DNA from: Denitromonas halophila
Lineage (GTDB): Bacteria > Pseudomonadota > Gammaproteobacteria > Burkholderiales > Rhodocyclaceae
Assembly (NCBI RefSeq): GCF_007625155.1
Contig: NZ_VMNK01000006.1
Location: 1 to 64,000, forward strand
Reading direction: 5' to 3'
DNA: 64,000 bases
The translations under genes were made by a program, and so were the position numbers. Of this stretch, positions 1 through 8,229 are shown piece by piece. Numbering within the stretch: position 1 is the first letter of the stretch; every line of letters begins with the position of its first letter. The notes under the pieces were generated by a model, which saw nothing but the letters and a program-made list of their open reading frames with translations, was not told the DNA's origin and did no database searches.

Positions 1-166
1 CTGCTCCATGTGCGGGCCGCATTTCTGCTCGATGAAGATCACCCAGGATGTGCGCGATTACGCTGCGCAGCAGGGTATTGACGAGCAGGCTGCGCTCAAG
101 CAGGGGATGGAGGTGAAGGCGGTGGAGTTTGTGAAGCAGGGCGCTGAAATCTACCGGAAGCAGTGA
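1..166 (+). CDS. thiC: Phosphomethylpyrimidine synthase ThiC, C-terminal end (gene cut by the window edge)
   Basis: Only the last 54 codons are present, read from base 2 to the TGA at 164-166. The fragment opens with CSMCGPHFC, the C-X2-C-X4-C motif that holds the 4Fe-4S cluster near the C-terminus of ThiC. ThiC is a radical-SAM enzyme that rearranges aminoimidazole ribotide to the pyrimidine (HMP-P) half of thiamine in the cytoplasm. The stop is 1 base before the ATG of thiS, so the genes are almost certainly one transcript. Any TPP riboswitch would lie upstream of the window. Confidence 0.93.
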   Translation, partial: CSMCGPHFCSMKITQDVRDYAAQQGIDEQAALKQGMEVKAVEFVKQGAEIYRKQ

Positions 167-167
167 C

Positions 168-377
168 ATGAACACGATCCAGATCGAACTCAACGGTCGG
201 CCGCATCCGGCCGATGCCACATACACCCTGGCCGACCTCGTGGCCAAACTCGGGCTGGCCGGAAAGAGCCTGGCCATCTCGATCAACCGCGAGGTGATCA
301 AGCGCGGCGATTGGCCGCAACGCCGCATCGAAGCGGCCGACCGTATCGAAATCGTCCACGCCATTGGCGGCGGCTGA
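168..377 (+). CDS. thiS: Sulfur carrier protein ThiS
   Basis: A 69-residue ubiquitin-like protein ending in the diagnostic Gly-Gly (AIGGG). In the family the C-terminal glycine is adenylated and converted to a thiocarboxylate that donates sulfur to ThiG during thiazole formation. The length is normal (about 65-70). The start ATG directly follows the thiC stop, and thiG begins 15 bases downstream with GGAGAC as ribosome site. The order thiC-thiS-thiG supports the call; the adenylating enzyme ThiF and ThiE are not in view. Confidence 0.95.
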   Translation: MNTIQIELNGRPHPADATYTLADLVAKLGLAGKSLAISINREVIKRGDWPQRRIEAADRIEIVHAIGGG

Positions 378-392
378 ACCGGAGACACCAGC

Positions 393-1205
393 ATGAACCT
401 GAACGATCTGCCCGCGGGCGCTGACACTGATCACCAGCTGACCGTTGCTGGCAAAACCTACAACTCCAAGCTGCTGGTCGGCACCGGCAAGTACAAGGAC
501 TTCCAGGAAACCCGCGACGCGGTCGTGGCCAGCGGCACCGGCATCGTCACCGTGACGGTGCGCCGGGTGAACATCGGCCAGCATCAGGACGAGCCCAACC
601 TGCTCGACTTCGTGCCGCCGGGCGAATTCACCATCCTGCCCAACACCGGCGGCTGCTATAACGCGGCCGACGCGGTCTATACCTTGCAGATGGCGCGCGA
701 GATGCTGGGCGGCCATTCGCTGTGCAAGCTCGAAGTGCTCGGCGACGAGAAGACGCTGTTCCCCAACATGCCCGAAACCCTGAAGGCGGCGGAAACGCTG
801 ATCAAGGACGGTTTCGACGTGATGGTCTACTGCAGCGACGACCCCATCCAGGCCAAGATGCTCGAAGACATGGGCTGCGTGGCGATCATGCCGCTGGCCT
901 CGCTCATCGGCTCGGGCATGGGCATTCTCAACCCGTGGAACCTGTCGCTGATCATCGAGCAGACCCAGGTGCCGGTGATTGTCGACGCCGGCGTCGGCAC
1001 CGCCTCGGATGCCGCGATTGCCATGGAGCTGGGCTGCGACGGCGTGCTCATGAACACCGCCATCGCCAAGGCACGCGACCCGATCCGCATGGCGCTGGCG
1101 ATGCGCGACGCAGTACGTGCCGGGCGCAACGCCTATCTGGCCGGGCGCATGCCCAGGCGCTTTGCCGCCTCGCCCTCGTCGCCGATGGCCGGTCTGATGA
1201 CCTGA
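393..1205 (+). CDS. thiG: Thiazole synthase ThiG
   Basis: A 270-residue TIM-barrel enzyme that joins 1-deoxyxylulose 5-phosphate, dehydroglycine or iminoglycine and ThiS-thiocarboxylate sulfur into thiazole phosphate. Recognisable segments are the N-terminal [11 protein letters not shown], the [15 protein letters not shown] region (Lys at about residue 112, the expected Schiff-base lysine) and the phosphate-binding end [28 protein letters not shown] is matched in its short blocks [10 protein letters not shown] and GVLMNTAIA. The start at 393 is preceded by GGAGAC. The gene ends 97 bases before the start of a MocR-type regulator; thiE, often next in betaproteobacteria, does not follow here. 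Confidence 0.95.
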   Translation: MNLNDLPAGADTDHQLTVAGKTYNSKLLVGTGKYKDFQETRDAVVASGTGIVTVTVRRVNIGQHQDEPNLLDFVPPGEFTILPNTGGCYNAADAVYTLQMAREMLGGHSLCKLEVLGDEKTLFPNMPETLKAAETLIKDGFDVMVYCSDDPIQAKMLEDMGCVAIMPLASLIGSGMGILNPWNLSLIIEQTQVPVIVDAGVGTASDAAIAMELGCDGVLMNTAIAKARDPIRMALAMRDAVRAGRNAYLAGRMPRRFAASPSSPMAGLMT

Positions 1206-1302
1206 GCACCGCGCTGCGCCGAGACACAGCAGTTTGCGAGCGCAGCGCAAAGCATTACTCTCGGAGCCTGCTCACACGGAACCGCCAACGCGAGTCAATG
1301 CC

Positions 1303-2808
1303 ATGTCCTTGAAGCCGCACACCACGCAATGGCATCAGTTCTTCCAGCGCTGGGCCAACACCGGCCTCAGCCTGCAGGGGCAGATTCGCCAGATGCTGGT
1401 GTCGGTCATTCTCGACGAACAGCACCCCGTTGACGCGCCGATTCCGTCCAGTCGCGAGATGGCGGCGCAACTCGGCGTGGCGCGCAACACCGTGGTCATC
1501 GCTTACCAGCAACTGGTCGACGAAGGCTACCTGGTCTCGCGCGAGCGCAAGGGCTACTTCATCAACACCAACATCCTGGCCGGCCGGGTCGAGCGCACCG
1601 CTGGCCCGCGCGAGGCGCCGCTGGCGCCGCCGGAGTGGTCGCGCCGCTTCCGTTTCCGACCCACCGAACAGCGCAACATCCAGAAGCGTGCTGACTGGCA
1701 GCGCTTCCCCTACCCCTTTCTGTACGGCCAGTTCGACAGCTCGCTCTTCCCCATCGCCGACTGGCGCGAATGCTGCATGAAGACCCTGAGCGTGCTCGAA
1801 ATCAACGAGTGGGCGCAGGACATGATCTTCCGCGACGACGCCTCGCTGGTCGAACAGATCCGCACCCGCGTACTACCACGTCGCGGCGTGTGGGCCACCA
1901 ACGACGAAATCATCATCACCGTCGGCGCACAGCAGGCGCTGTATCTGCTGGCCGACCTGCTGGTCAGCAGCGACACCCCGGTGGGCCTCGAGTCGCCGGG
2001 CTACCCGGACGCGCGCAACATCTTCAGCAGCCGCAGCCAGCGGATCGTCAATCTGCCGGTCGACGACGGCGGCCTGCAGGTGAGCGACACGCTCTATACC
2101 TGCGACTACATTTACGTGACGCCCAGCCACCAGTGCCCGACCACGGTCACCATGCCGATCGAGCGCCGCCATGCCTTGCTGGAAATGGCCGAGAAGGCCG
2201 ACTTCATCCTGATCGAGGATGACTACGAAAGCGAAAACCGGCTGCACGGCGACCCGCTGCCCACACTCAAGAGCCTGGACCGCAGCGACCGGGTGATCTA
2301 CGTCGGCAGCCTGTCCAAGAGCATCGCGCCGGGTCTGCGCCTGGGCTATGTGGTCGGCCCGGCGGAGCTGATCACCGAGTTGCGCGGCATCCGCCGGCTC
2401 AACCTGCGCCATCCCACCGTCTATATGCAGCGCGCCTTTGCGCTGTTTCTATCGCTGGGCCATCACGACGCGCTGCTGCGCCGGCTCTCGGCGGCCTACC
2501 GCCAGCGCGCCCAACGCCTGCTCGAGGCACTGAAAGAACACCTGCCCGAAGTGCAGGCCACGCCGGTGTCGGGCGGCGCCTCGTGCTGGGTACGCGGCCC
2601 CGGCTGGCTGGACGCGGCCGAACTCGCCCGTGCTGCCGCCGAACTCGGTGTGCTGATCGAGCCGGGCAGTGTGTTTTTCAACCAGGACACGCCGCCGACC
2701 AACTACTTCCGGCTGGGTTTCTCGTCGATCGACGATGAACAGGTGGCGCCTGGCATTGCCTTGTTGGGCCAGGCGCTTCGCGCCTTGGCACCACGCGAAA
2801 AAGGCTGA
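1303..2808 (+). CDS. MocR-family (GntR/aminotransferase) transcriptional regulator
   Basis: A 501-residue regulator with an N-terminal GntR winged helix (about residues 15-85, with VARNTVVIAYQQLVDEGYL as recognition-helix region) joined by a linker to a fold-type I aminotransferase domain that binds PLP. The PLP lysine is visible in VGSLSKSIAPG (about residue 339), with DDYESE upstream. MocR proteins use PLP and an amino compound as effector rather than performing transamination. ATG 1303 is chosen because the frame upstream lacks family similarity and would need a TTG start at 1234. It lies upstream of the NTF2/oxidoreductase/TRAP genes on the same strand and is their likely regulator (inference). 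PdxR, GabR, TauR and others share this architecture, so the effector is unknown. Confidence 0.9.
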   Translation: MSLKPHTTQWHQFFQRWANTGLSLQGQIRQMLVSVILDEQHPVDAPIPSSREMAAQLGVARNTVVIAYQQLVDEGYLVSRERKGYFINTNILAGRVERTAGPREAPLAPPEWSRRFRFRPTEQRNIQKRADWQRFPYPFLYGQFDSSLFPIADWRECCMKTLSVLEINEWAQDMIFRDDASLVEQIRTRVLPRRGVWATNDEIIITVGAQQALYLLADLLVSSDTPVGLESPGYPDARNIFSSRSQRIVNLPVDDGGLQVSDTLYTCDYIYVTPSHQCPTTVTMPIERRHALLEMAEKADFILIEDDYESENRLHGDPLPTLKSLDRSDRVIYVGSLSKSIAPGLRLGYVVGPAELITELRGIRRLNLRHPTVYMQRAFALFLSLGHHDALLRRLSAAYRQRAQRLLEALKEHLPEVQATPVSGGASCWVRGPGWLDAAELARAAAELGVLIEPGSVFFNQDTPPTNYFRLGFSSIDDEQVAPGIALLGQALRALAPREKG

Positions 2809-2929
2809 TGCAACGCATATTTTTCGCGTTTTTCATCAATGCATTACGACGCATCTCTGCCGTCATCGCCTCGCCCTCAGCGAGCCTGATCGGCCGGACG
2901 GCAACACCTCTGGCCATGTCGGCGCATCG

Positions 2930-2979
2930 CGCTGGACCAAACGATTCCATCCAACTGGCTCTAAGCGTTTGGGCCAGCG
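2930..2979. promoter_or_regulatory. Large inverted repeat, candidate operator of the MocR regulator
   Basis: Two 14-base arms, CGCTGGACCAAACG (2930-2943) and CGTTTGGGCCAGCG (2966-2979), are inverted with one mismatch and separated by 22 bases. They sit in the 263-base space between the regulator gene and the NTF2-like gene. No run of T follows, so a terminator is unlikely. Arm centres are 36 bases apart, so a dimeric regulator could contact both arms. The operator role is inferred from position only. Confidence 0.5.
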
Positions 2980-3071
2980 CCCCGTAGTCTGAACTCCACA
3001 ACATTCCGGCGATGTCGCCAGAGCGCCCCCACAGAAGCGCCCGGCCATCGTCGCAGCCCAAGGAGATTCAG

Positions 3072-3473
3072 ATGTCGAACACAACCCAACCCACCGCCGA
3101 ATTTCTCGCCGCCTTTGCCGAGGCCTGGAACCGTCACGACCTCGACGCCCTGATGACTTTCATGGCCGACGATTGCGCCTTCCACGCCACCGCCGGCCCC
3201 GATGAACTCGGCCGCAGCTTTGTCGGCCGCGACGCTGTCCGTCAGGGCTTCGAGCTGGCGTGGCAGACCTTCCCCGACGCCGCCTGGCTCAATGGCGACC
3301 ATTTCGTGGCGGGCGACCGCGGCGTGTCCGAATCGACCTTCTGCGGCACCAAGGCTGACGGTACCCGCATCGAGGCGCGCATGGTGGATGTGTTCACCTT
3401 CCGCGACGGCAAGATTGCGGTAAAGAACGCCTTCCGCAAGGATCGTCCGCCGGTCGCCACGGCCAGCCGCTAA
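3072..3473 (+). CDS. NTF2-like / SnoaL-like domain protein
   Basis: A 133-residue single-domain protein with the alpha+beta cone signature of the SnoaL/NTF2-like superfamily: FAEAWNRHDLDALMTFM near the N-terminus, FVGRDAVRQGF in the middle and the closing strand DVFTFRDGKIAVKNAF. Members are small enzymes, ligand-binding proteins or subunits, and the sequence alone does not say which. ATG 3072 has AGGAGA at 3061-3066 as ribosome site, which decides the start over an in-frame upstream extension. The FAD oxidoreductase begins 34 bases downstream, so the two are likely cotranscribed and may act on the same compound. Confidence 0.8.
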   Translation: MSNTTQPTAEFLAAFAEAWNRHDLDALMTFMADDCAFHATAGPDELGRSFVGRDAVRQGFELAWQTFPDAAWLNGDHFVAGDRGVSESTFCGTKADGTRIEARMVDVFTFRDGKIAVKNAFRKDRPPVATASR

Positions 3474-3507
3474 GCCTCGCCCCCGACGCACCGCCAAGGA
3501 CACCATC

Positions 3508-4947
3508 ATGGATGCCAACGCTGTATTGCGCGACGCTGCCGCCGGCAACGCCACCGCGCCGTCCCGCCCCTACGATCCGGCCTACGATCCGCTGGTCAGC
3601 CCGACCCCGGGCCAGGGCACTGACTATGCGCCGACCTACTGGATCGGTACCGCAGGCGAGCCGCCGGCCGATGATGGCCCGATCACGCATGACATCGACG
3701 TCGATGTGGCGATCATCGGCTCCGGCTTCACCGGCCTGACCACCGCCATCCATCTGGCGCAGGAATACGGCATCAAGGCCACCGTGCTCGAAGCCAACCG
3801 CTCCGCCTGGGGTTGCAGCACGCGCAATGGCGGTCAGGCGCAGTGCGCCTCGGGGCGCCTCAAGCGTTCGCAATGGATCACCCGCTACGGAATGGAAGGC
3901 GCGCTGGCCCTGCACCGCGAATGCGTCGATGGCATGGAGACCTTCAAAGGCCTGATCGCCGATATCGACTGCGATCCGCAACCCGGCGGTCACCTGTACA
4001 TCGCTCACCGCCCGCGCATCATGCCGATTCTTGAAAAAGAAGCGAAGCTGCTGCGCGAGACTTTCAAGTACGATGCGCGCATCTTTGACGCCGCCACGGT
4101 CAAGAACGAATGGATTGGCGACACCGAGGCCTGCGGCGCCATGCACGAGCCCGAAGGCATCGGCATCCACGCGGGCAAGCTGGCTTTCGGCTATCTCAAG
4201 AAAGCCCGTGCGCTCGGCGCCACGGTGCACCCCGCCAGTCCGGTACAAGGCTGGGAGACCCGCAACGGTGTGCATTACCTGAAAACGCCGGGCGGCATCG
4301 TCCGCGCCCGTGCCGTAGGTGTATGTACCGGGGGCTATACCTCGAACCAGCTGCACCGCGAACTGAAGAACCGGTTACTGCCGATCCTCTCGAATTCGAT
4401 CGTGACCCGGCCGCTGACGGCAGCCGAGATCGAAGCCTGCGGGCTGCGCACCACCCAGGTGATCACCGACACCCGCGTGCTGCGGCACTACTACCGCCTG
4501 ATGCCGGACAACCGCCTGCAGATCGGCAGCCGCAGCGCCATCACCGGTATCGATGCGCCGCAGAAGCAGTATGAGCTGCGCCTGATTGCCGACATGGAGC
4601 GCAAGTTTCCCGCGCTCAAGGGCATCCAGGTCGACTACTCATGGTGGGGCTGGGTGGATGTGAGCCACGACATGATGCCGCGCATCCATCAGCCCGACCC
4701 GAAGGAGACGATCTACTACGCCCTCGGCTATGGCGGCAACGGCGTGATGTATTCGGCCCAGGCCGGCAAGCGCCTGGCGCAGTGGATCGCCGGCAAGGGA
4801 CAAGAACTGACGCTGCCGATCTTCACCTCGCGACTGCCCTTCCCAAACGTACGCGAGATGGTTGAATCGCAGGCCTTTGCCCCCTTCCGTCGCTTTGGCC
4901 AGCGCTTTTTGTACCGCTGGTACGCCTACAACGACGAGCGCCCGTAA
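3508..4947 (+). CDS. FAD-dependent oxidoreductase of the DAO family (gamma-glutamylputrescine oxidase-like)
   Basis: A 479-residue flavoprotein of the D-amino-acid-oxidase superfamily. The dinucleotide-binding motif GSGFTG (residues 71-76) follows an unusually long 60-residue N-terminal lead. STRNGGQAQ and the C-terminal ALGYGGNGVMYSAQAG block are typical of the PuuB/OrdL branch, which oxidises secondary amines such as gamma-glutamylputrescine or N-methyl amino acids. There is no signal peptide, so it is cytoplasmic. It sits between an NTF2-like gene and a TRAP transporter under a MocR-type regulator. I infer that the imported compound is an amine or amino acid carboxylate oxidised here. The exact substrate cannot be read from the sequence. 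Confidence 0.85.
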   Translation: MDANAVLRDAAAGNATAPSRPYDPAYDPLVSPTPGQGTDYAPTYWIGTAGEPPADDGPITHDIDVDVAIIGSGFTGLTTAIHLAQEYGIKATVLEANRSAWGCSTRNGGQAQCASGRLKRSQWITRYGMEGALALHRECVDGMETFKGLIADIDCDPQPGGHLYIAHRPRIMPILEKEAKLLRETFKYDARIFDAATVKNEWIGDTEACGAMHEPEGIGIHAGKLAFGYLKKARALGATVHPASPVQGWETRNGVHYLKTPGGIVRARAVGVCTGGYTSNQLHRELKNRLLPILSNSIVTRPLTAAEIEACGLRTTQVITDTRVLRHYYRLMPDNRLQIGSRSAITGIDAPQKQYELRLIADMERKFPALKGIQVDYSWWGWVDVSHDMMPRIHQPDPKETIYYALGYGGNGVMYSAQAGKRLAQWIAGKGQELTLPIFTSRLPFPNVREMVESQAFAPFRRFGQRFLYRWYAYNDERP

Positions 4948-5097
4948 ACCGCACTGCGCTCACTCACACGGAGATCCTGGCAACACCGACGATCTACACC
5001 GCGCGGCCACCGCAGCGGAAAAGGCATTCAGACCCCGTAGCGAAGCAACACAAACACAACGCAACAGACAATACTCAGACCCTTGCAGGAGACAAAC

Positions 5098-6093
5098 ATG
5101 AACATCAAGAAAACCGTATTGCTGCCCCTGATCACCGCCGGCCTGCTGGCCGCCGCACCGGGCGTGATGGCCGCAAAATTCAAGATGGCGCTCGGCGACG
5201 CTGCCGGCGGCACGCAGTGGGAACTGGGCCAGACCTTCAAGACCCTGTTCGAACAGAAGGCCGCCGGCAAGCACACCGTGGATCTGTTCCCCAACGGCCA
5301 GTTGGGTGACGAGCAGAACACCGTCAACAACGCCGCACTCGGCACGCTGGACTTCTCGGTGCTGGCCATCAACAACGTCACCCCGTTCTCGCCCTCCGTT
5401 GGCGTGCTGACCCTGCCCTATGTAATCCAGAGCGCAGAAGACGCGAAGAAACTGACCCTGGGCCCCCTGGGCAAGGAGCTGACCGAGAACACCATTCGTG
5501 ACGCCGGTGTGCGTATCGTCGGTTGGGCTTACTCGGGCTTCCGCGTGCTGACCAACTCCAAGCGTCCGGTGACCACCCTGGCCGACCTGAAAGGCATGGT
5601 TATTCGCGTTCCGAAGAACGAGATCATGATCGCCACCTATCAGTCCTGGGGCATCAACCCGACGCCGATGGCCTGGTCCGAAACCTTTACCGCCCTGCAA
5701 CAAGGCGTGGTCGACGGGCAGGACAACCCCTACATCACCGTCTCGGCGATGAAGTTCAACGAGGTACAGAAATACATCACCAACGTGCGCTACCTGTTCT
5801 CGCTCGAGCCGCTGATCGTGAGCGAATCGGTGTTCCAGGAGCAGAAGCCTGACGTGCAGAAAGCCATTCTCGAAGCCGGCATGGAAGCGACCGAGCACAG
5901 CTACAAGTACCTCCTTGAGACCGAAGACAAGATCAAGAAGGAGCTGGCCGCCAAGGGCATGCAGATCAGCGACGCGGCCGATGGCGAGAAAGAGTTCATC
6001 GAAAAGGCCACCAAGGCCGTGTGGCCGAAGTTCTATGAGAGCATCGGTGGCAAGGCAAAACTCGACCAGGCGCTGAAGAGCCTCGGCCGATAA
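5098..6093 (+). CDS. dctP: TRAP transporter substrate-binding protein (DctP family)
   Basis: A 331-residue periplasmic binding protein with a Sec signal peptide (about residues 1-26, cleavage near VMAA-KF). The DctP fold is recognisable from GTLDFSVLAINN, the ligand-binding segment VIRVPKNEIM and WSETFTALQQGVVDGQDNP. The arginine in VIRVP corresponds to the family residue that salt-bridges the substrate carboxylate, which indicates a carboxylate-bearing ligand. ATG 5098 is preceded by CAGGAGAC, deciding it over an in-frame start 15 bases upstream. dctQ and dctM follow. Expression is probably higher than for dctQM, because two stem-loops follow the stop codon. Confidence 0.92.
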   Translation: MNIKKTVLLPLITAGLLAAAPGVMAAKFKMALGDAAGGTQWELGQTFKTLFEQKAAGKHTVDLFPNGQLGDEQNTVNNAALGTLDFSVLAINNVTPFSPSVGVLTLPYVIQSAEDAKKLTLGPLGKELTENTIRDAGVRIVGWAYSGFRVLTNSKRPVTTLADLKGMVIRVPKNEIMIATYQSWGINPTPMAWSETFTALQQGVVDGQDNPYITVSAMKFNEVQKYITNVRYLFSLEPLIVSESVFQEQKPDVQKAILEAGMEATEHSYKYLLETEDKIKKELAAKGMQISDAADGEKEFIEKATKAVWPKFYESIGGKAKLDQALKSLGR

Positions 6094-6102
6094 GCATCGA
6101 TC

Positions 6103-6122
6103 GCCGGGGCGTCCGCCCCGGC
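6103..6122 (+). other. Intercistronic stem-loop between dctP and dctQ
   Basis: GCCGGGGC (6103-6110) pairs with GCCCCGGC (6115-6122) over a four-base loop. A second GC-rich inverted repeat of CCGCCGG type follows at about 6130-6157. Neither is followed by a T run. Such hairpins after binding-protein genes usually protect the upstream mRNA and lower downstream expression. Confidence 0.55.
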
Positions 6123-6213
6123 CCGGTTGCCCGCCGGAGGCCATCCCGCCGGCGGCGCCACCGAAACGGATTGATCGACGCATTCGCGTATTCACGACAC
6201 CGTGGAGCCTGCC

Positions 6214-6759
6214 ATGTCCATCAAGAAATTCATCCTCAATCTGCTAGGCAACATCGAGGAGTATCTGGCAGAAGCCCTGCTGGCCTGCTTCGTGGTGCTG
6301 TTGTTCGTCCAGATTCTGTTGCGTCAGTTTTTCCAGTACTCCCTGCCCTGGGGCGAAGAGCTGGCCACCTACATGTTTGTCTGGTTCGCCTATCTGGGCG
6401 CCACCGTGGCGGCCAAGATGTCGGCCCACAACCGGGTGACCTTCCAGTTCAACTACACCCCACCCATCGTACGCAAGGTCTGCATGGCCCTGGCCGATCT
6501 GCTGTGGGTGTGCTTCAACCTGTACTTCGTCTACCTGAGCTACATCTTCGTGTTCAAGAAGATGAACCTGTTCTGGAAGTCGCAGACCCTCGGGCTGCCG
6601 ATGAAGTACTTCTACATGATCCTGCCGATCGCTTTCACGCTGATGTCGATCCGCATTCTCTGGAACAACTACCTCACCCTGGTCAAGGGCGTGAACCTGG
6701 TGGATCCGGAGACCGAAGAGATCGAGAAGCTCAAGCACAGCGCCACAGCACAACAATAA
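6214..6759 (+). CDS. dctQ: TRAP transporter small permease (DctQ family)
   Basis: A 181-residue inner-membrane protein with four predicted hydrophobic segments. It contains the family motif region LPWGEELATYMFVWFAYLGA, where the WxEE(L) core is characteristic of DctQ. It pairs with DctM to form the sodium-driven TRAP permease fed by DctP. ATG 6214 (TGGAGCC upstream) is preferred to a GTG 12 bases earlier. dctM follows after 25 bases. Confidence 0.9.
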   Translation: MSIKKFILNLLGNIEEYLAEALLACFVVLLFVQILLRQFFQYSLPWGEELATYMFVWFAYLGATVAAKMSAHNRVTFQFNYTPPIVRKVCMALADLLWVCFNLYFVYLSYIFVFKKMNLFWKSQTLGLPMKYFYMILPIAFTLMSIRILWNNYLTLVKGVNLVDPETEEIEKLKHSATAQQ

Positions 6760-6784
6760 AGCGGCCCACCGCAGAGAGACAGTC

Positions 6785-8125
6785 ATGGAAGCCTATATCG
6801 TAGAGATCCTGTTCGGCAGCTTCTTCTTCCTGATGCTGCTGGGCGCGCCGATCACCATTGCCCTCGGCGGCGCAGCGCTGGCCACCTTCATGGTGGTGGA
6901 AAAGAACCCGATCGCCTTCGTGCAGATCGCCTTCACCTCGGTCGGCAGCTTTCCGCTGATGGCCCTGCCGGCCTTCGTGCTGGCCGGCGCACTGATGGAA
7001 GCGGCCGGCATTTCGAAACGCCTGGTCGACATCGCCGAAACCCTGGCCGGCCCGATCACCGGTGGCCTGGGCGCCGCCACCGTGATGGCCTGTCTGTTCT
7101 TCGGCGCCATCTCGGGCTCGGGACCTGCCACCACCGCTGCGGTCGGCATGTTGATGATCCCGGCGATGACCAAGCGTGGCTACGCCCGTCCGTACGCCTC
7201 TGCGGTCACCGCGGCGTCCGGCGGTTTGGGCATCATCATTCCGCCCTCCATCCCGATGGTGATCTTCGGCATCGCCGCGCTCGGCCTCGCCCCCCCGCCC
7301 GAAGCCATTGCCAAGCATGGCGAATTCGCCTCGATCTCGATCCCGAAGCTATTCATTGCGGGCGTGATTCCGGGCATCGTCATGGCCGGCAGCCTGCTGA
7401 TCATCAACTACTTCACATCGAAAAAGCACGGCTATGTCGGGCTGACGGACAAGTGGTCCTTTGGCGATGTGCGCACATCGCTGCGCAAGGGCTTCTGGTC
7501 CATCCTGGCGCCGATCATCATTCTGGGCGGCATCTACACCGGCATGTTCACGCCGACCGAGTCGGCCATCGTCGCCATTTTCTATACGCTGTTCGTGGGC
7601 ATCGCCCTGCACCGGGAGCTGAAATTCCCGGCGCTGCTCAACTCGCTACGGACCACCACCTGGATTACCGGCCGCGTGCTGCTGATCCTGTTCACCGCCA
7701 CCGTCTTCGGCCGGTTGCTGGTCGAGCAACGCATTCCGGCGATCATCGCCGAGTCCATGCTCAGCTTCACCGACAACCTCTACCTGATCTGGGCCATGAT
7801 CATCGTCTTCCTGATGTTCGTCGGCATGTTCATGGAAACCCTGGCCGCCATCATGATCCTGGTGCCGGTGCTGCTGCCGGTGATGTACACCATCGGCGTC
7901 GATCCGACACACGTGGGCATCGTCGTTATCTGCACGCTGTCGGTCGGCTTCATGACGCCGCCACTGGGGGAGAACCTGTTTGTCGCCTCCGGCATCGGCG
8001 GATCCAGCATCGAGGAGATCGTCTCCCGCATTCACCCCTTCGTCTTCGTGTCGGTGATCGCCATTTTCCTCATCGCCTACGTACCGCAACTGTCCCTCTG
8101 GCTACCGAGCCTGCTGGGCTATTGA
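6785..8125 (+). CDS. dctM: TRAP transporter large permease (DctM family)
   Basis: A 446-residue polytopic membrane protein, the ion-coupled translocation subunit of the TRAP transporter. Family blocks include FFGAISGSGPATTAAVG, the GLGIIIPPSIPMVIFG segment and the late TPPLGENLFV motif. The length is normal for DctM (about 425-450). AGAGAGAC precedes the ATG. It completes a dctPQM set on one strand; an imperfect GC-rich hairpin (about 8137-8164) lies between its stop and the Cache-domain gene. Confidence 0.92.
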   Translation: MEAYIVEILFGSFFFLMLLGAPITIALGGAALATFMVVEKNPIAFVQIAFTSVGSFPLMALPAFVLAGALMEAAGISKRLVDIAETLAGPITGGLGAATVMACLFFGAISGSGPATTAAVGMLMIPAMTKRGYARPYASAVTAASGGLGIIIPPSIPMVIFGIAALGLAPPPEAIAKHGEFASISIPKLFIAGVIPGIVMAGSLLIINYFTSKKHGYVGLTDKWSFGDVRTSLRKGFWSILAPIIILGGIYTGMFTPTESAIVAIFYTLFVGIALHRELKFPALLNSLRTTTWITGRVLLILFTATVFGRLLVEQRIPAIIAESMLSFTDNLYLIWAMIIVFLMFVGMFMETLAAIMILVPVLLPVMYTIGVDPTHVGIVVICTLSVGFMTPPLGENLFVASGIGGSSIEEIVSRIHPFVFVSVIAIFLIAYVPQLSLWLPSLLGY

Positions 8126-8229
8126 TGAGCGCATCGCCGCCGGGTCTGACCCACACCCCGGCGGTGACGCGCAACTTACTTCAGTGCGCTCCGGCACGGC
8201 CCGCGAGCGCACGCTCAGGGAGAAACACC

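Noticed and set aside
96-1250. A 384-codon minus-strand frame across thiS and thiG
   Set aside because: Overlaps two well-supported genes; composition is that of an antisense shadow.
1234-1302. TTG start for the MocR regulator
   Set aside because: The 23 added residues resemble nothing in the family. ATG 1303 fits the GntR domain start.
7453-8229. Long upstream extension of the Cache protein frame into dctM
   Set aside because: The extension is out of frame with dctM and not protein-like. ATG 8230 gives a good signal peptide with a ribosome site.
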